In this document: positions 37,471 to 47,182 of the stretch, in pieces
Position numbering within the stretch: the stretch's first letter is position 1
Layout: each line of letters begins with the position of its first letter
Assembly (NCBI GenBank): GCA_016786495.1
Contig: JAEUUJ010000026.1
Span: 1-60,565, forward strand
Length of the DNA stretch: 60,565 nt
From: Cyclobacteriaceae bacterium
Lineage (GTDB): Bacteria > Bacteroidota > Bacteroidia > Cytophagales > Cyclobacteriaceae
Direction: 5' to 3'
The notes under the pieces: model-generated
Seen by the model: only the letters and a program-made list of their open reading frames with translations
Told to the model about the DNA's origin: nothing
Databases searched by the model: none
Program-made: the position numbers and the translations under genes

Positions 37471-38643
37471 ATGAAATCACTTAAACTCTTATTGCTTGTA
37501 CTTAGTTTATCATCGTTCGAACGGTTACATGGGCAACTGACAATCGTAAATCAGGACTATGCGAAAGCATTGAACATTGCCCAAAAAGAAAATAAATTGC
37601 TGTTTATTGATTTCTATACCACCTGGTGCGGCCCCTGCAAAGTACTGGATAAGACAATTTTTCGGAATGACTCCCTTGGGGAGATTTTAGGGAAGAATGT
37701 TGTTCTGCTGCAGTATGATGCAGAAAAGGACACGGTTTTTCACTTGACAAAAAAGTATCACATATTCATTTACCCTTCTGCCGTTATTCTTAATAAAGAC
37801 GGGTACGTGGTTGACAGAAATTACGGGTTCCCGGGAAACGACTTTTCAACGTTATGCAAAAGTGTTCTTGATTTTACGAATAAGAGTGTTGAGAGAAACA
37901 ATCAAAACATAATCATTAAAGGGTACTCCAATAAAATTGACTTGTCTGCTTACCCAAAATTCTATGTTGACTACGTAGGGAACGCAAAAGCCCGCAAACC
38001 AAGTCGGGAAATTATCAAGAGCTATTTCAGCGAAAATCATGACATATTCTCAGAGGAGTACTTTTCTACCTTGATATATTTTAGCGTATCCGATAAGGCA
38101 GATATTATCGTTAAGAATAAGAAAAAATACATCGACCTCTATGGAGAACTGGAAACAACTGCCTTATTGTTCATGATTGCGAGAGACAAATTTGATAACG
38201 CTATTTCCGAAAACAGCCAGCAAAAGTTTGATGAAGCTGTAAGCTTTTATATTGAATCAGTTGATGATAAAGAAAGCGAAACCACGCTGCAAAATTTCAA
38301 AATTGAATTCTTAAAGAGCCAAAACAAATGGACGGAAGTTCTTACAATTCTTGAAGACAGAAAGAGTAAAGGAGAGTTAAGTGACGAAGCGATCAATAAT
38401 TATTCGTGGGAAGCGTATAAAAAATGCGATGACCAACAGGTTATTGGAAGATACATTCAATGGATGAAAGAGTTGACCAATAGAAAGCCTCAATATACTT
38501 ATTTAGACACGTATGCCTTTCTGACTTATAAATCTGGGAATAAGGCTTTGACGAAGGAGATTGTTAACCTGGCGATTGAGGCAGCAAAGAAAGAAAAGAA
38601 AAGCGTGAAGGACCTTGAGGAATTACTAAAGAGGGTCTCGTAG
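37471..38643 (+). CDS. Exported thioredoxin-fold protein with long C-terminal extension
   Basis: The protein has 390 residues with a signal peptide (to about residue 21, LHGQL). A thioredoxin domain follows with the redox motif CGPC at C53 and C56 (TTWCGPCK). The C-terminal 240 residues are helical and Lys-rich and look like TPR-type pairs (WEAYKKCDDQQ). It likely reduces or isomerises disulfides in the periplasm. It lies between repeat copies B and C and is AT-richer than its neighbours. Confidence 0.87.
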   Translation: MKSLKLLLLVLSLSSFERLHGQLTIVNQDYAKALNIAQKENKLLFIDFYTTWCGPCKVLDKTIFRNDSLGEILGKNVVLLQYDAEKDTVFHLTKKYHIFIYPSAVILNKDGYVVDRNYGFPGNDFSTLCKSVLDFTNKSVERNNQNIIIKGYSNKIDLSAYPKFYVDYVGNAKARKPSREIIKSYFSENHDIFSEEYFSTLIYFSVSDKADIIVKNKKKYIDLYGELETTALLFMIARDKFDNAISENSQQKFDEAVSFYIESVDDKESETTLQNFKIEFLKSQNKWTEVLTILEDRKSKGELSDEAINNYSWEAYKKCDDQQVIGRYIQWMKELTNRKPQYTYLDTYAFLTYKSGNKALTKEIVNLAIEAAKKEKKSVKDLEELLKRVS

Positions 38644-38676
38644 GTTATTTGGTCCTGGCAGCTAACAACCGTCCTT

Positions 38677-38737
38677 CTCAAACATGATAAACCCAGTCGC
38701 AGTACTGTTTATCATCCGGGTTGAAGCCTTCATCAAC
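38677..38737. repeat. Repeat copy C (resident copy within the 3' end of the gene)
   Basis: The 61 nt identical to copy B, lying in the last codons and stop of the 38678-38986 gene. The inverted repeat is at 38684-38715. Confidence 0.92.
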
Positions 38738-38986
38738 GGTGAAATGTTGATTCAGCACCTCCACCGATTCAATATCCGGTAGCGACAAATTCCGGTAACC
38801 GGGCCGGCCTTTCGCGCCCGTAAAGCCCAGCGACTGCCAGCAAACCAAAACGATTTTATCACCGGATGTCTGGCAAATGCCGTACGGATGAATCACACGG
38901 CTCAACGGCTCACCCCGCAGCTGAATGCGGCACACCTGCCGGTTTTGGGATGCGTCAAATAATTGCTGTGTGATCGCTTCGATCAT
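38678..38986 (-). CDS. Small conserved protein, possibly WYL-like; target of the repeat array
   Basis: A 102-residue cytoplasmic protein. RVIHPYGICQTSGDKIVLVCWQ with the GYRNLSLPDIESVEVL segment has the look of a WYL-type ligand-binding domain without a helix-turn-helix, though I am not certain. The C-terminus TVDEGFNPDDKQYCDWVYHV is the sequence repeated as fragments at 36505 and 37187. The gene itself appears intact. Confidence 0.7.
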   Translation of the reverse strand: MIEAITQQLFDASQNRQVCRIQLRGEPLSRVIHPYGICQTSGDKIVLVCWQSLGFTGAKGRPGYRNLSLPDIESVEVLNQHFTVDEGFNPDDKQYCDWVYHV

Positions 38987-39061
38987 GCACCAAGGTAGTG
39001 ATGCCCGGACAACTTCAGCAACGGCTACGCAGATTTAACGGGAAGTCAGCAGATTAAAACG

Positions 39062-40135
39062 TCAGGGCCGGTTGATCACTGGATTGATTTTCTCCCAAAG
39101 CTTGTTATCAAACCCGGAAAGTGCAGCGCTTGGATTATCCGGATCTGATGCATCGCCCATCCGCACCACAACCATGTTCATACTCGGCACCACGTAAATG
39201 CGTTGATCTTCCGCTCCCATGGCCGCAAACATATCATCAGGCGCAGCGGGCACCAGCGAACCCTCATAAACGGTCTGACCTCCGGGTACCATGTATTTCG
39301 ACTTACCGTTTAGCCAGCACAAGTATCCGTATGATGGATTGATGCTTTGCGAAGAAGTAGTGATGTCGGTAAAGAAAGCTTCGTTGATGATTTGTTCATC
39401 CTGCCATTTCCCTTTGTTGAGTGCAAGTATCCCGAAGCGAGCCATGCTCCGGGTGTTACTGTGGTAGATCGTAAAAAGAACGCCTTCATCCCAAAATCCG
39501 TCCATGCCGATTTTATTCTTCAGCCTCGAATCAAAATACGTTTCAAATTCCTGATCGCTGGCAGCCCCAACCACGTCCATCAATAATTGAAAAACATTGC
39601 TGTACGACCAGCGAGTGCCCGCATCAGCCAGGTACGTTAGGTTTGCTTTCACGACCAATTGACTTTCATCGTTTAGTCCGGAAGTCATCGCGAGTAAGTT
39701 TCGTGAAGTCACAAGATTCTCCTTTGCCAGCGTCATGCTCGACCAGCCTGTGCCCAGGTAGTCGGATACCGGGTTATTTATGGATAGCAGACCTTCCTGC
39801 TGCGCAATTCCGGAAGTAACCGAAACAAGGGTTTTACCTGCACTGTTCCACTTCCAGGTAGTAGTAGGTGTGTGTCCGGCAAAGTATTCTTCCATCACTA
39901 TGCGGCCATTCACCAGAATCATAAACGACTTGGTGTTAGCTCCGATCAGGTACTCTTTCAGATCTTCCGCGGCTGCTTCGTTCCAGTCCAGCTCTTCGAA
40001 AGACTTTGTTTCCCAGGCAGGATCATTCGGGATCGGGAAATACATGGGTTCGGGTGGCTCCGGTTTGGGCTCATCTCCGGAATTACAGCCTGCCAGAAGC
40101 GAGAAAAAAATCAGAAGTAACGGAAAGTATCTCAT
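39062..40135 (-). CDS. Serine hydrolase of the beta-lactamase (class C)/esterase family, lipoprotein
   Basis: The protein has 357 residues. The lipobox LLAGC places Cys 17 as the lipid anchor, followed by a Pro/Glu-rich linker. The catalytic SxxK is S98-A-G-K101 and the Tyr motif is Y178-S-N. Family members are esterases, D-aminopeptidases or beta-lactamases; resistance cannot be inferred. It is probably anchored facing the periplasm. Confidence 0.88.
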   Translation of the reverse strand: MRYFPLLLIFFSLLAGCNSGDEPKPEPPEPMYFPIPNDPAWETKSFEELDWNEAAAEDLKEYLIGANTKSFMILVNGRIVMEEYFAGHTPTTTWKWNSAGKTLVSVTSGIAQQEGLLSINNPVSDYLGTGWSSMTLAKENLVTSRNLLAMTSGLNDESQLVVKANLTYLADAGTRWSYSNVFQLLMDVVGAASDQEFETYFDSRLKNKIGMDGFWDEGVLFTIYHSNTRSMARFGILALNKGKWQDEQIINEAFFTDITTSSQSINPSYGYLCWLNGKSKYMVPGGQTVYEGSLVPAAPDDMFAAMGAEDQRIYVVPSMNMVVVRMGDASDPDNPSAALSGFDNKLWEKINPVINRP

Positions 40136-40217
40136 GTGGTTTTGTTGAGTCGGTTAGACTACAAAAGCGCGGCCAGGGTTTAACGGATCAGAGCAGAAAT
40201 TGGGCGATTATCGCAGA

Positions 40218-41234
40218 CTACCGAACCTCCACCACCACCGGCTTTTTCGCCACCAGTTTACCGAACGGTTTTAGTCCAAAGCGCTTCTCAAACTCGTTTT
40301 CAAATCCCGCTTCTACGCAAATTAGTAAACCTCCGCTGGTTTGCGGATCGCACAAGGTGAGCAGCGACTCCGCACCGATGCCGGAAACTTTCTTCTCATA
40401 ACTCTGCCAGTTGCGCATGGTGTTGTCAGGATAAATAAACTTCGAGGTGTATGCACTCAGGTTACTGAGCAAGGAAATTTTATCGTAATAGATTTCTGCT
40501 GACACTCCGCTGCCTTCACACACTTCCAGTAAATGACCCAGTAATCCAAACCCGGTTACATCGGTGAGTGCTTTCACATAGGGCAGTGTACCGAGTTCTG
40601 CCCCTAACGTATTCAACTCCGTCATCCAGCGCACCGCCTCTGCAACATCGCTTTCTTCCGCCAGGCCACGTTTTTGTGCTGTGGTAATGATGCCCACGCC
40701 TAGTGGTTTGGTGAGGTACAGCAAACAGTTTTCGGTCGCGGTGTTGTTCTTTTTTACGTTTTCTTTTCGAACGCTTCCCGTTACTGCCAATCCAAAAATC
40801 GGTTCGGGACTGTCAATGCTATGGCCACCGGCCAATGGAATACCGGCTTGTTTGCAAACGTTCCGTGCGCCCGCCAACACCTGCTGCGCCAATTCGTTTG
40901 AGAGCTTGCCCACCGGCCATCCTAAAATCGCCAACGCCATTACCGGTTTCCCGCCCATGGCATACACATCGCTGATGGCATTCACGGAAGCAATCTGCCC
41001 GAAGGTGAACGCATCATCCACAATCGGCATGAAGAAATCCGTTGTGCTGATAATGCAATTACCATCGCCCGGATCATATACGGCTGCATCGTCTTTCGTT
41101 TCGTTGCCTACAAGTAATGCAGGAAATTTTTCAGCCGGTGATTCTGAGTGTAAAATGGCATCCAGTACAGCAGGTGAAATTTTGCAACCACAACCGGCCC
41201 CGTGCGAATACTGCGTAAGTTTAATTTCTTCCAT
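40218..41234 (-). CDS. selD: Selenide, water dikinase (selenophosphate synthetase)
   Basis: A 338-residue enzyme that makes selenophosphate from selenide and ATP. The catalytic GAGCGCK motif has C15 and C17 with K18, so it is a cysteine form, not selenocysteine. Its ATG overlaps the mnmH stop by one base (TAATG). The pair makes selenophosphate for tRNA modification; no selA or selB is in the window. Confidence 0.96.
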   Translation of the reverse strand: MEEIKLTQYSHGAGCGCKISPAVLDAILHSESPAEKFPALLVGNETKDDAAVYDPGDGNCIISTTDFFMPIVDDAFTFGQIASVNAISDVYAMGGKPVMALAILGWPVGKLSNELAQQVLAGARNVCKQAGIPLAGGHSIDSPEPIFGLAVTGSVRKENVKKNNTATENCLLYLTKPLGVGIITTAQKRGLAEESDVAEAVRWMTELNTLGAELGTLPYVKALTDVTGFGLLGHLLEVCEGSGVSAEIYYDKISLLSNLSAYTSKFIYPDNTMRNWQSYEKKVSGIGAESLLTLCDPQTSGGLLICVEAGFENEFEKRFGLKPFGKLVAKKPVVVEVR

Positions 41235-42244
41235 TATTGAAAGGACATGAGCGTCCTGATAAGTTCGTTTTTATCTCCACCATTCCACACGAAGTTTGCT
41301 GCCACACGATTTTTCTTCTTCTCTAAACCGTTGCGATACGCCTTGTCGTAGTAGGTAAGCAAGATATCCATTACAGCCGGCATATCGTTTTCTGCAAGTT
41401 TCTCCTTCGCTGCTTTAAAATGCTGGCCCCCCAGTTTCTTGGTAATGCCCGTCATCGCATCCAGGAACTGGTCTTTATCCGCAGGACCATATTCATTTAC
41501 CAGGCGCTGAATACGAACATCCTTTTCAACGTTCAACTCAACCACCGGACTGCGACCCATGGCCTGCCAGAAGTCGAGCGGCAGAAATATTTTTCCCACC
41601 GCAACGGATTCATCTTCAATCCAGATTCGCTTTTGCGGATCCAGTGTTAAAATCGTTTCGAACAGATCGTTCTGAAATTGTTCGGTGGTGGGCTGGGGTT
41701 CCTGCATGAGCCCCCCGAACACAGAACCCTTATGACTGGCCAGTTTTTCCAAATCAATGATTTGCTCTCCGGCTTCCGCCAACGCCTGCAGCACTTCTGT
41801 TTTACCACTCCCGGTACTGCCCGCGAGCACTACAAATTTGAACGGAGTTTTAAACGATTGCAGTGCAACATGACGATACGCTTTGTACCCACCCTTGAGC
41901 TGATGTGTCTTCACTCCTGCCATGCCCACAAACTGACAGAAGTTACCGGAGCGCATTCCACCACGCCAGCAGTGAACGATCAGTTCGTGATGTACAGCAA
42001 TTGCTTTTGCCCGATCAACAATATCGAGCAAACGCGGACCCACCAGCCGAAATCCGGTACGGATTGCTTCGGCCTGACCTTTTTGTTTGTAGTCGGTACC
42101 CACGGCCACCCGCTCGGCATTGTTAAGAATAGGAATGTTAATGGCTGAACGGATATGACCTTCCGCGAACTCGCCTTCTGAACGCACATCCACCACAGGA
42201 AGTGCTTCACGGAGTTTTAAGAATTCATCAACCGGAAGAATCAT
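41234..42244 (-). CDS. mnmH: tRNA 2-selenouridine synthase
   Basis: A 336-residue protein with a rhodanese domain (catalytic C92 in [10 protein letters not shown]) and a P-loop domain (GSTGSGKTE, 142-150). It replaces sulfur by selenium at the wobble uridine of certain tRNAs, using selenophosphate from SelD encoded next. One-base overlap gives translational coupling. Confidence 0.95.
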   Translation of the reverse strand: MILPVDEFLKLREALPVVDVRSEGEFAEGHIRSAINIPILNNAERVAVGTDYKQKGQAEAIRTGFRLVGPRLLDIVDRAKAIAVHHELIVHCWRGGMRSGNFCQFVGMAGVKTHQLKGGYKAYRHVALQSFKTPFKFVVLAGSTGSGKTEVLQALAEAGEQIIDLEKLASHKGSVFGGLMQEPQPTTEQFQNDLFETILTLDPQKRIWIEDESVAVGKIFLPLDFWQAMGRSPVVELNVEKDVRIQRLVNEYGPADKDQFLDAMTGITKKLGGQHFKAAKEKLAENDMPAVMDILLTYYDKAYRNGLEKKKNRVAANFVWNGGDKNELIRTLMSFQ

Positions 42245-42275
42245 GGGCGTGAAGTTAGCACGCCCGTGTTAAAGA

Positions 42276-44924
42276 TCAATCCGAGAACTGAACGGTTAAA
42301 TTTGTGGTAATACCGATCCGGAAGCCGTAATCGAGGTATTTACCATCGCGGAATGCAACGGCTCCCTCCAAACGAAAAATTCGCAAGATGCCGTCAATCG
42401 CATATCCCACTTCGGTATAGTTCTTAGACGTTGGCGTTGCCAGGTAGTTGATAAACACATTTTCGCGAATTCCAAGCATTCGCATCTGGTAGATCGATGT
42501 CACCAGGAATCTGCGAAAGTTATAATGCGCAATCACCGAGAGGTATTTATCGGATGTGCTGTACAAATAATAATCCAGGAGGCGGAAACTTCCGGCAGGA
42601 TCGCTTGTGCTGAACGGTGTGCGATTACCGAGGAAATGGTTGTAATCCATAAACGCCAGACTGTCGGAATTCAGGAACATCCCGGCACGGATATTAAAAT
42701 CCACGCGGCCGCGCACTCCGTTCTTAAAGGAATGATTGGCCCCTACTTCAACCTGATCGAAATCTATATCGCTCCCGAAAATGCTGTTAAAGCCCTTTTT
42801 GTACATCAGCGTAAAGGTGGGCGTTGAATTATTGATCTGCGACTTCCTTCCGTTGCGAATGCGATACTTCAGCCATGGCCGTGCGGTAAGCGTAACGGAA
42901 CCGGTAAAGGCTTCGTGCGTTGCAAACCCTGTGGTATCCGCTTCCAGGTTGGCAGGGGCATTGGGCGTATACCCATCAATCTTGTCACGGTTAACCCATT
43001 TATAATTGGTATTGTTAATCATGGCCCTTCGTCTGGCCATCGTCCAGTTGGTTTCAATGGAGTACTTATCATCGAGTCTGCGTCTGTATTGTACATCAAC
43101 GTAGTCGCGCTCATAGATTTTCATCAGGTTTTCTTCGAACAGCAGCGTCATGAATGTGTTGACCACCGGAAGAATCGGCTGGTTTGCATTGAACTGTTGC
43201 ATGTAGCGTCCGCCCTCAACCCGCAAGCGATAGTTGCGGTTACGCATGGTAAAGTTGAGGTTTCCGCTGGCCTTTTCGCGCGCAAATGAATACCGGAACG
43301 TTGGCCGGATGTTGATGCGTGTATGACTCGTGTCGCGCAACTGAATTCCATAATTCAACCGGTATAGCAGGTAGTAACCCTCTACCGTATTAAACCACAC
43401 CTGCGGAAATTCAATTTGAAGGTTTGAATTTTTTGAAATCCGATACGAATCGCCAACCAAAATATCCCACGGCTGAAAGCCGCGTTTGTTTTTTTCGTTC
43501 CGCTTAATGGTGTCGCCCGCTTCTTTCTTCCGCACTTCTACCGCGGTGCTGTCCATGGCTTTGTAGCCCATCACTTCATCTTTCGACAATGGCACGGGCC
43601 GGACTTCTGCCCAATAGATCGAATCTCCTTTGTATGCAGAACTGTCGATTTTGTAAGTCGTTTCCGATACAACTTCAGGTTCCTTCTGCTGTTTCAACTC
43701 TTCCTTTTCAGCTTCCTTCATGAGTTGACGAAGCTCCTTGCGTGTAATTTCCTTGCCGGAGGCAAGTCGTTCCTGCAAATCCTGATCTTTCTTTTTATTT
43801 TTCTTCTCGATAGTCTTCGCTTCCTTCTTGTCGATTTTTTCATCGACTACTTCCATTTTCGGCACAACCAGCTTGGGATTGAGCGTGATCTTATACTTGC
43901 TCGATGTTGCCAGGTAATCGCCCGCGAATTCAAAGCCCATGATCTTACCATGAACTTTAAACTGGTTCGACACCGGCAGCCACGCCTTATCTTCAATCGG
44001 TGCGTACACCTGTTTAATGCCGAACGTGATGCCCAGTTTGGTAGTCTCCACATCGAGGCTGTAGATACTCCACCAATCCTCTACAATAAAAATGGTTCCC
44101 TCCACCACGTTATCTCCGCGCAGGCGGGGCGTCACTTTAATTTCACTCACCTGGTAGGTACGATCTTCGAATGTGCCGAGGTATTCAAATTTGTAATAGG
44201 AAAATGCCGAAGGCGATAACGGGGATACAACTTCGTTGATGATGGGACTGTAAAAACTTCCCTGCAGAAAGGGCGCGGGCGAAGCGCTCTTGTCGATGCC
44301 ATCGGTGCGAATCGATATCACGCGCTCTTCAAATTTATTCGGGCGTGTGTATTTAATTTCACTTACAGACTCCACCACAAAGGCCTGGTTCTTTTTGATT
44401 CCCTCCTTCTCGATCATCTTTTTAGCGAGCCACGGATAATCCACCAGTTTGCCGGTACCCTTCATATACACCTGTGCGGAGTAGCTGTCGAGTTGCTGCA
44501 TGTGGTAACTCGCTTTGGCGATGGCTTTACGCATAATGGTATAGGCAGGATCTTCATTGCTTGCGTTGATCGTTACCGACCGGAGCTCAGTCGCCTGAGT
44601 TTTTAAAACAATGTTTAGTTCGATGATTTCCGAACCAACCGTAACCTGTTTCTCCTGTGTTTCATGACCGAGATACTGAAACGTGAGCGTGTATGTTCCG
44701 GGTGAAAGTGTGATCTCGTAGTACCCCTGGGCGTTCGACGTTGTGCCGGTACCTAATTCTTTTATAAAGATCGTGGTGAATGCGAGACCTTCGCCATCAT
44801 CGCTTGTAATCGTTCCCCGAACTCCGGAAACAAATGCAAACGAACTACTACCGGCAACGGTTAAAAGCAACAGGGTAACGAGACTGCGAACCATAGTGGG
44901 GATTTTTTCCTGACGTGTATCCAT
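42276..44924 (-). CDS. DUF5686 family outer-membrane-type protein with carboxypeptidase regulatory domain
   Basis: The protein has 882 residues (872 if the ATG at 44894 is used). A signal peptide is followed by a carboxypeptidase-like domain (VRGTITSDDGEGLAF, about 34-115), then a large DUF5686 region with a Lys/Glu-rich coiled-coil segment near 365-410 and beta strands with an amphipathic C-terminal end (FRIGITTNLTVQFSD). It probably sits in the outer membrane. The function is unknown; such proteins are common in Bacteroidota. Confidence 0.85.
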   Translation of the reverse strand: MDTRQEKIPTMVRSLVTLLLLTVAGSSSFAFVSGVRGTITSDDGEGLAFTTIFIKELGTGTTSNAQGYYEITLSPGTYTLTFQYLGHETQEKQVTVGSEIIELNIVLKTQATELRSVTINASNEDPAYTIMRKAIAKASYHMQQLDSYSAQVYMKGTGKLVDYPWLAKKMIEKEGIKKNQAFVVESVSEIKYTRPNKFEERVISIRTDGIDKSASPAPFLQGSFYSPIINEVVSPLSPSAFSYYKFEYLGTFEDRTYQVSEIKVTPRLRGDNVVEGTIFIVEDWWSIYSLDVETTKLGITFGIKQVYAPIEDKAWLPVSNQFKVHGKIMGFEFAGDYLATSSKYKITLNPKLVVPKMEVVDEKIDKKEAKTIEKKNKKKDQDLQERLASGKEITRKELRQLMKEAEKEELKQQKEPEVVSETTYKIDSSAYKGDSIYWAEVRPVPLSKDEVMGYKAMDSTAVEVRKKEAGDTIKRNEKNKRGFQPWDILVGDSYRISKNSNLQIEFPQVWFNTVEGYYLLYRLNYGIQLRDTSHTRINIRPTFRYSFAREKASGNLNFTMRNRNYRLRVEGGRYMQQFNANQPILPVVNTFMTLLFEENLMKIYERDYVDVQYRRRLDDKYSIETNWTMARRRAMINNTNYKWVNRDKIDGYTPNAPANLEADTTGFATHEAFTGSVTLTARPWLKYRIRNGRKSQINNSTPTFTLMYKKGFNSIFGSDIDFDQVEVGANHSFKNGVRGRVDFNIRAGMFLNSDSLAFMDYNHFLGNRTPFSTSDPAGSFRLLDYYLYSTSDKYLSVIAHYNFRRFLVTSIYQMRMLGIRENVFINYLATPTSKNYTEVGYAIDGILRIFRLEGAVAFRDGKYLDYGFRIGITTNLTVQFSD

Positions 44925-44970
44925 ACGGACAAATGCTCTTACCAGATGCCCGGTTTAGCAAAAATGTTGC

Positions 44971-45558
44971 TTACTGATAAAACTTTTTGTCGCGGATGAT
45001 GGCTTCAACCGCATCCGGAACAAGATAACGAACGGATTGTCCCTTTTTGATGCAATTGCGTATAAAAGTGGCGGAAATATCCATCAGCGGGGCTTCGACC
45101 ATTCGAACGTTGGGGTGACGCTTCACGTCCGGATTTGTTACAGGCGAACCGGGGGTTTGCAGGCGTGGATAAACATAGAGGCCGTAGTCTTCCACGATGC
45201 GCTCGCAATTCTTCCACTTGGTAAACGTGTCCAGGTTGTCCTCGCCAATAATTACTTTGAATTCCTTGTCGGGATGCTTTTCGGAAAGATGCACCAGGGT
45301 GTGGATGGTGTAGTTGGGTTTCGGGAGATGAAACTCAACATCCGAAACCTGCAATTTATAATGTTCATACACGGCAGCGCGAACCATATCGTACCGGTCG
45401 AAATCGTGCAACAAACTTTTGGAGGGCTTAAGCGGATTATGGGGAGTAACAACAAACCAAACTTTATCCAGGTCGGTTGTTTCGGCCATGATGTTGGCAA
45501 TAATCAGATGCCCGATATGAATGGGATTAAATGAGCCGAAGAATAACCCGACTTTCAT
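44971..45558 (-). CDS. nadD: Nicotinate-nucleotide adenylyltransferase
   Basis: A 195-residue NAD-synthesis enzyme with the [11 protein letters not shown] nucleotidyltransferase motif at 8-18 and [13 protein letters not shown] near the C-terminus. Its ATG overlaps the gmk stop by 4 bp (ATGA). It is the last gene of the sigma/anti-sigma/gmk/nadD group. Confidence 0.96.
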   Translation of the reverse strand: MKVGLFFGSFNPIHIGHLIIANIMAETTDLDKVWFVVTPHNPLKPSKSLLHDFDRYDMVRAAVYEHYKLQVSDVEFHLPKPNYTIHTLVHLSEKHPDKEFKVIIGEDNLDTFTKWKNCERIVEDYGLYVYPRLQTPGSPVTNPDVKRHPNVRMVEAPLMDISATFIRNCIKKGQSVRYLVPDAVEAIIRDKKFYQ

Positions 45559-46124
45559 TTCACTTTGAACTCGTTGTAGAGGCGTTGTGCTTCCGCGAGT
45601 GAAGTATCCAGATGTTCGTTCACCAGTACCTTATCGAATTGATCCTGGAACGACATTTCGAAATTAGCTTTGAACAGCCGTCTGGAGAGTCCGTCTTCTG
45701 ATTCCGTACCTCTTCCGCGCAGGCGTTGTTCAAGTGTTTCCATTGATGGCACCTTTACAAAGATGGCAAGTGCCTTATCGCCAAAATATCTTTTCAGGCT
45801 GAGGCCGCCTTTCACGTCAACATCAAAGATTACGTTTTTGCCTTCCTGCCAAATGCGCTCGATTTCCGATTTCAGTGTACCGTAGTAGTTACCGGCATAC
45901 ACTTCTTCCCATTCGATGAACTCATCGTTCAGGATTTTTTCCTTAAACTGATCGGGTGTTAAGAAGTGATAGTCTTTTCCATCAATTTCAGACCGGCCGC
46001 GTTTATCGCGGGTAACCGCGGAAATTGAAAATCCCAGGTCGGAATTGTTCTGAAGCAGGTGTTTTACAATCGTTGTTTTTCCGGAACCTGAAGGTGCGCA
46101 GAAAATGATCGCTTTTCCCGGCAT
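45555..46124 (-). CDS. gmk: Guanylate kinase
   Basis: A 189-residue kinase converting GMP to GDP. The P-loop APSGSGKT is at 10-17, the GMP-binding region contains [17 protein letters not shown], and VDVKGGLSL follows. The ATG overlaps the stop of the anti-sigma gene by one base (TAATG). Confidence 0.96.
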   Translation of the reverse strand: MPGKAIIFCAPSGSGKTTIVKHLLQNNSDLGFSISAVTRDKRGRSEIDGKDYHFLTPDQFKEKILNDEFIEWEEVYAGNYYGTLKSEIERIWQEGKNVIFDVDVKGGLSLKRYFGDKALAIFVKVPSMETLEQRLRGRGTESEDGLSRRLFKANFEMSFQDQFDKVLVNEHLDTSLAEAQRLYNEFKVK

Positions 46125-46375
46125 TAGAGTACGTTCTTTTGTTCGATTTTAGCTTTTATCTGAGCCACCAGTTCGGGAGGGGCGCCATTGCCACAGCACT
46201 TCGACTTCAATAAGTCTTTGATTACCATCTCCAGGTTATACTTTTGGTAGCAGGGCATGCAGCCGTACATGTGATCCTTAAACTCGTCCTGCTGCTCGGG
46301 TGTGGCTTCACCATCAAGCATGTCCTGAAGCATTTGCATGCAGGAACGTTTACCGGATGTAGGTTGGTGACTCAT
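46124..46375 (-). CDS. Zinc-binding anti-sigma-like factor
   Basis: An 83-residue cytoplasmic protein with the zinc ligands H35-x3-C39-x2-C42 ([10 protein letters not shown]), the zf-HC2/ZAS signature of anti-sigma factors that often sense thiol oxidation. There is no membrane segment. An extra Cys pair is in KSKCCGNG. It starts 3 bp after the sigma gene stop and probably binds that sigma factor. Confidence 0.85.
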   Translation of the reverse strand: MSHQPTSGKRSCMQMLQDMLDGEATPEQQDEFKDHMYGCMPCYQKYNLEMVIKDLLKSKCCGNGAPPELVAQIKAKIEQKNVL

Positions 46376-46378
46376 AGC

Positions 46379-46966
46379 TTACGTATTTTTATAACCCATG
46401 CTTTTGGCATATTCACTCAGTTTTTCTTTTAGCAGGTTGCGCGCGCGGTGAAGGCGGCTGCGCACCGTACCAATTGGTATATCGAGAATTTTTGCCATCT
46501 CATCATATTTGAAGCCCTCCAGATCGCACAAAATAATTACTGTACGAAAATCCACATCCAATGAATTCAACGCATTGGATATCTCATCACCGATCATATC
46601 CTGCAACGACTCTACCCGAAGATCGGGTGTAATCTGGCGGTCTACATCTTCTGAGTTATAATACGTTTCAACTTCCTGATAATCGACTTTAGCCGGCTCC
46701 TTACGCTTTTTCCGGTAGTCGTTAATGAAGCTGTTCTTTAAAATCCGAAACAGCCATGCTTTGGCATTAGTTCCTTGCTGGAATGATTCTATGAAACGAT
46801 ATGCCTTTAAATATGTATCCTGAACGAGGTCTTTGGCATCGTCTTCATCGAATGTGAGGCGATACGCGAAATTATACATCGAATTCACGTGCGGCATGAA
46901 CTCGTTGTTGAAAATCTGCGTCTTCTGAGCTTCGGAATAGCTTTGTTTCGGTACCTCTTCTTCCAT
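46379..46966 (-). CDS. ECF-type RNA polymerase sigma factor
   Basis: About 195 residues from the ATG at 46966 (MEEEVPKQS); an ATG at 46996 would add 10 residues. Region 2 is visible (AYRLTFDEDDAKDLVQDTYLKAYRFIESF, then KAWLFRILKNSFINDYRKKRK) and region 4 (RTVIILCDLEGFKYDEMAKILDIPIGTVRSRLHRARNLL). It heads a tightly overlapping group with the zinc anti-sigma gene, gmk and nadD. Confidence 0.94.
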   Translation of the reverse strand: MEEEVPKQSYSEAQKTQIFNNEFMPHVNSMYNFAYRLTFDEDDAKDLVQDTYLKAYRFIESFQQGTNAKAWLFRILKNSFINDYRKKRKEPAKVDYQEVETYYNSEDVDRQITPDLRVESLQDMIGDEISNALNSLDVDFRTVIILCDLEGFKYDEMAKILDIPIGTVRSRLHRARNLLKEKLSEYAKSMGYKNT

Positions 46967-46996
46967 GAACCGACAAAAATAACAAAAAACGCTCAT

Positions 46997-47149
46997 TGCA
47001 GGAGACCCCGTCTAAATCCCGCTTTAAATCGTCATTTTAGACGATATGGGCGCATCGGTGTTTTTGATTGATGCTTGCTTTTTGATGAGATGATGCTGTC
47101 GATGAAAGGGTCGCAGCCGATTCGCGGAACTCGCAGATAGCTATCGTGT
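46997..47149. other. Gene-free region upstream of the sigma operon
   Basis: No gene, and no clear promoter boxes on the minus strand. It should hold the control region of the sigma operon. Confidence 0.4.
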
Positions 47150-47182
47150 AAAAAAGAAAAGTTCCCGGATTGCTCCGGGAAC
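47150..47182 (-). terminator. Minus-strand terminator without an upstream gene
   Basis: GTTCCCGGA (47161-47169) and TCCGGGAAC (47174-47182) form a perfect 9-bp stem with a 4-nt loop, followed on the minus strand by TTTTCTTTTTT. On the plus strand it is followed by C residues, so it acts only on minus-strand transcripts. No CDS lies to its right on that strand up to 48 kb. Confidence 0.8.

Noticed and set aside
39062-40135. Antibiotic resistance beta-lactamase
   Set aside because: SxxK and Y-S-N show only the serine hydrolase fold; most such lipoproteins are esterases or peptidases.
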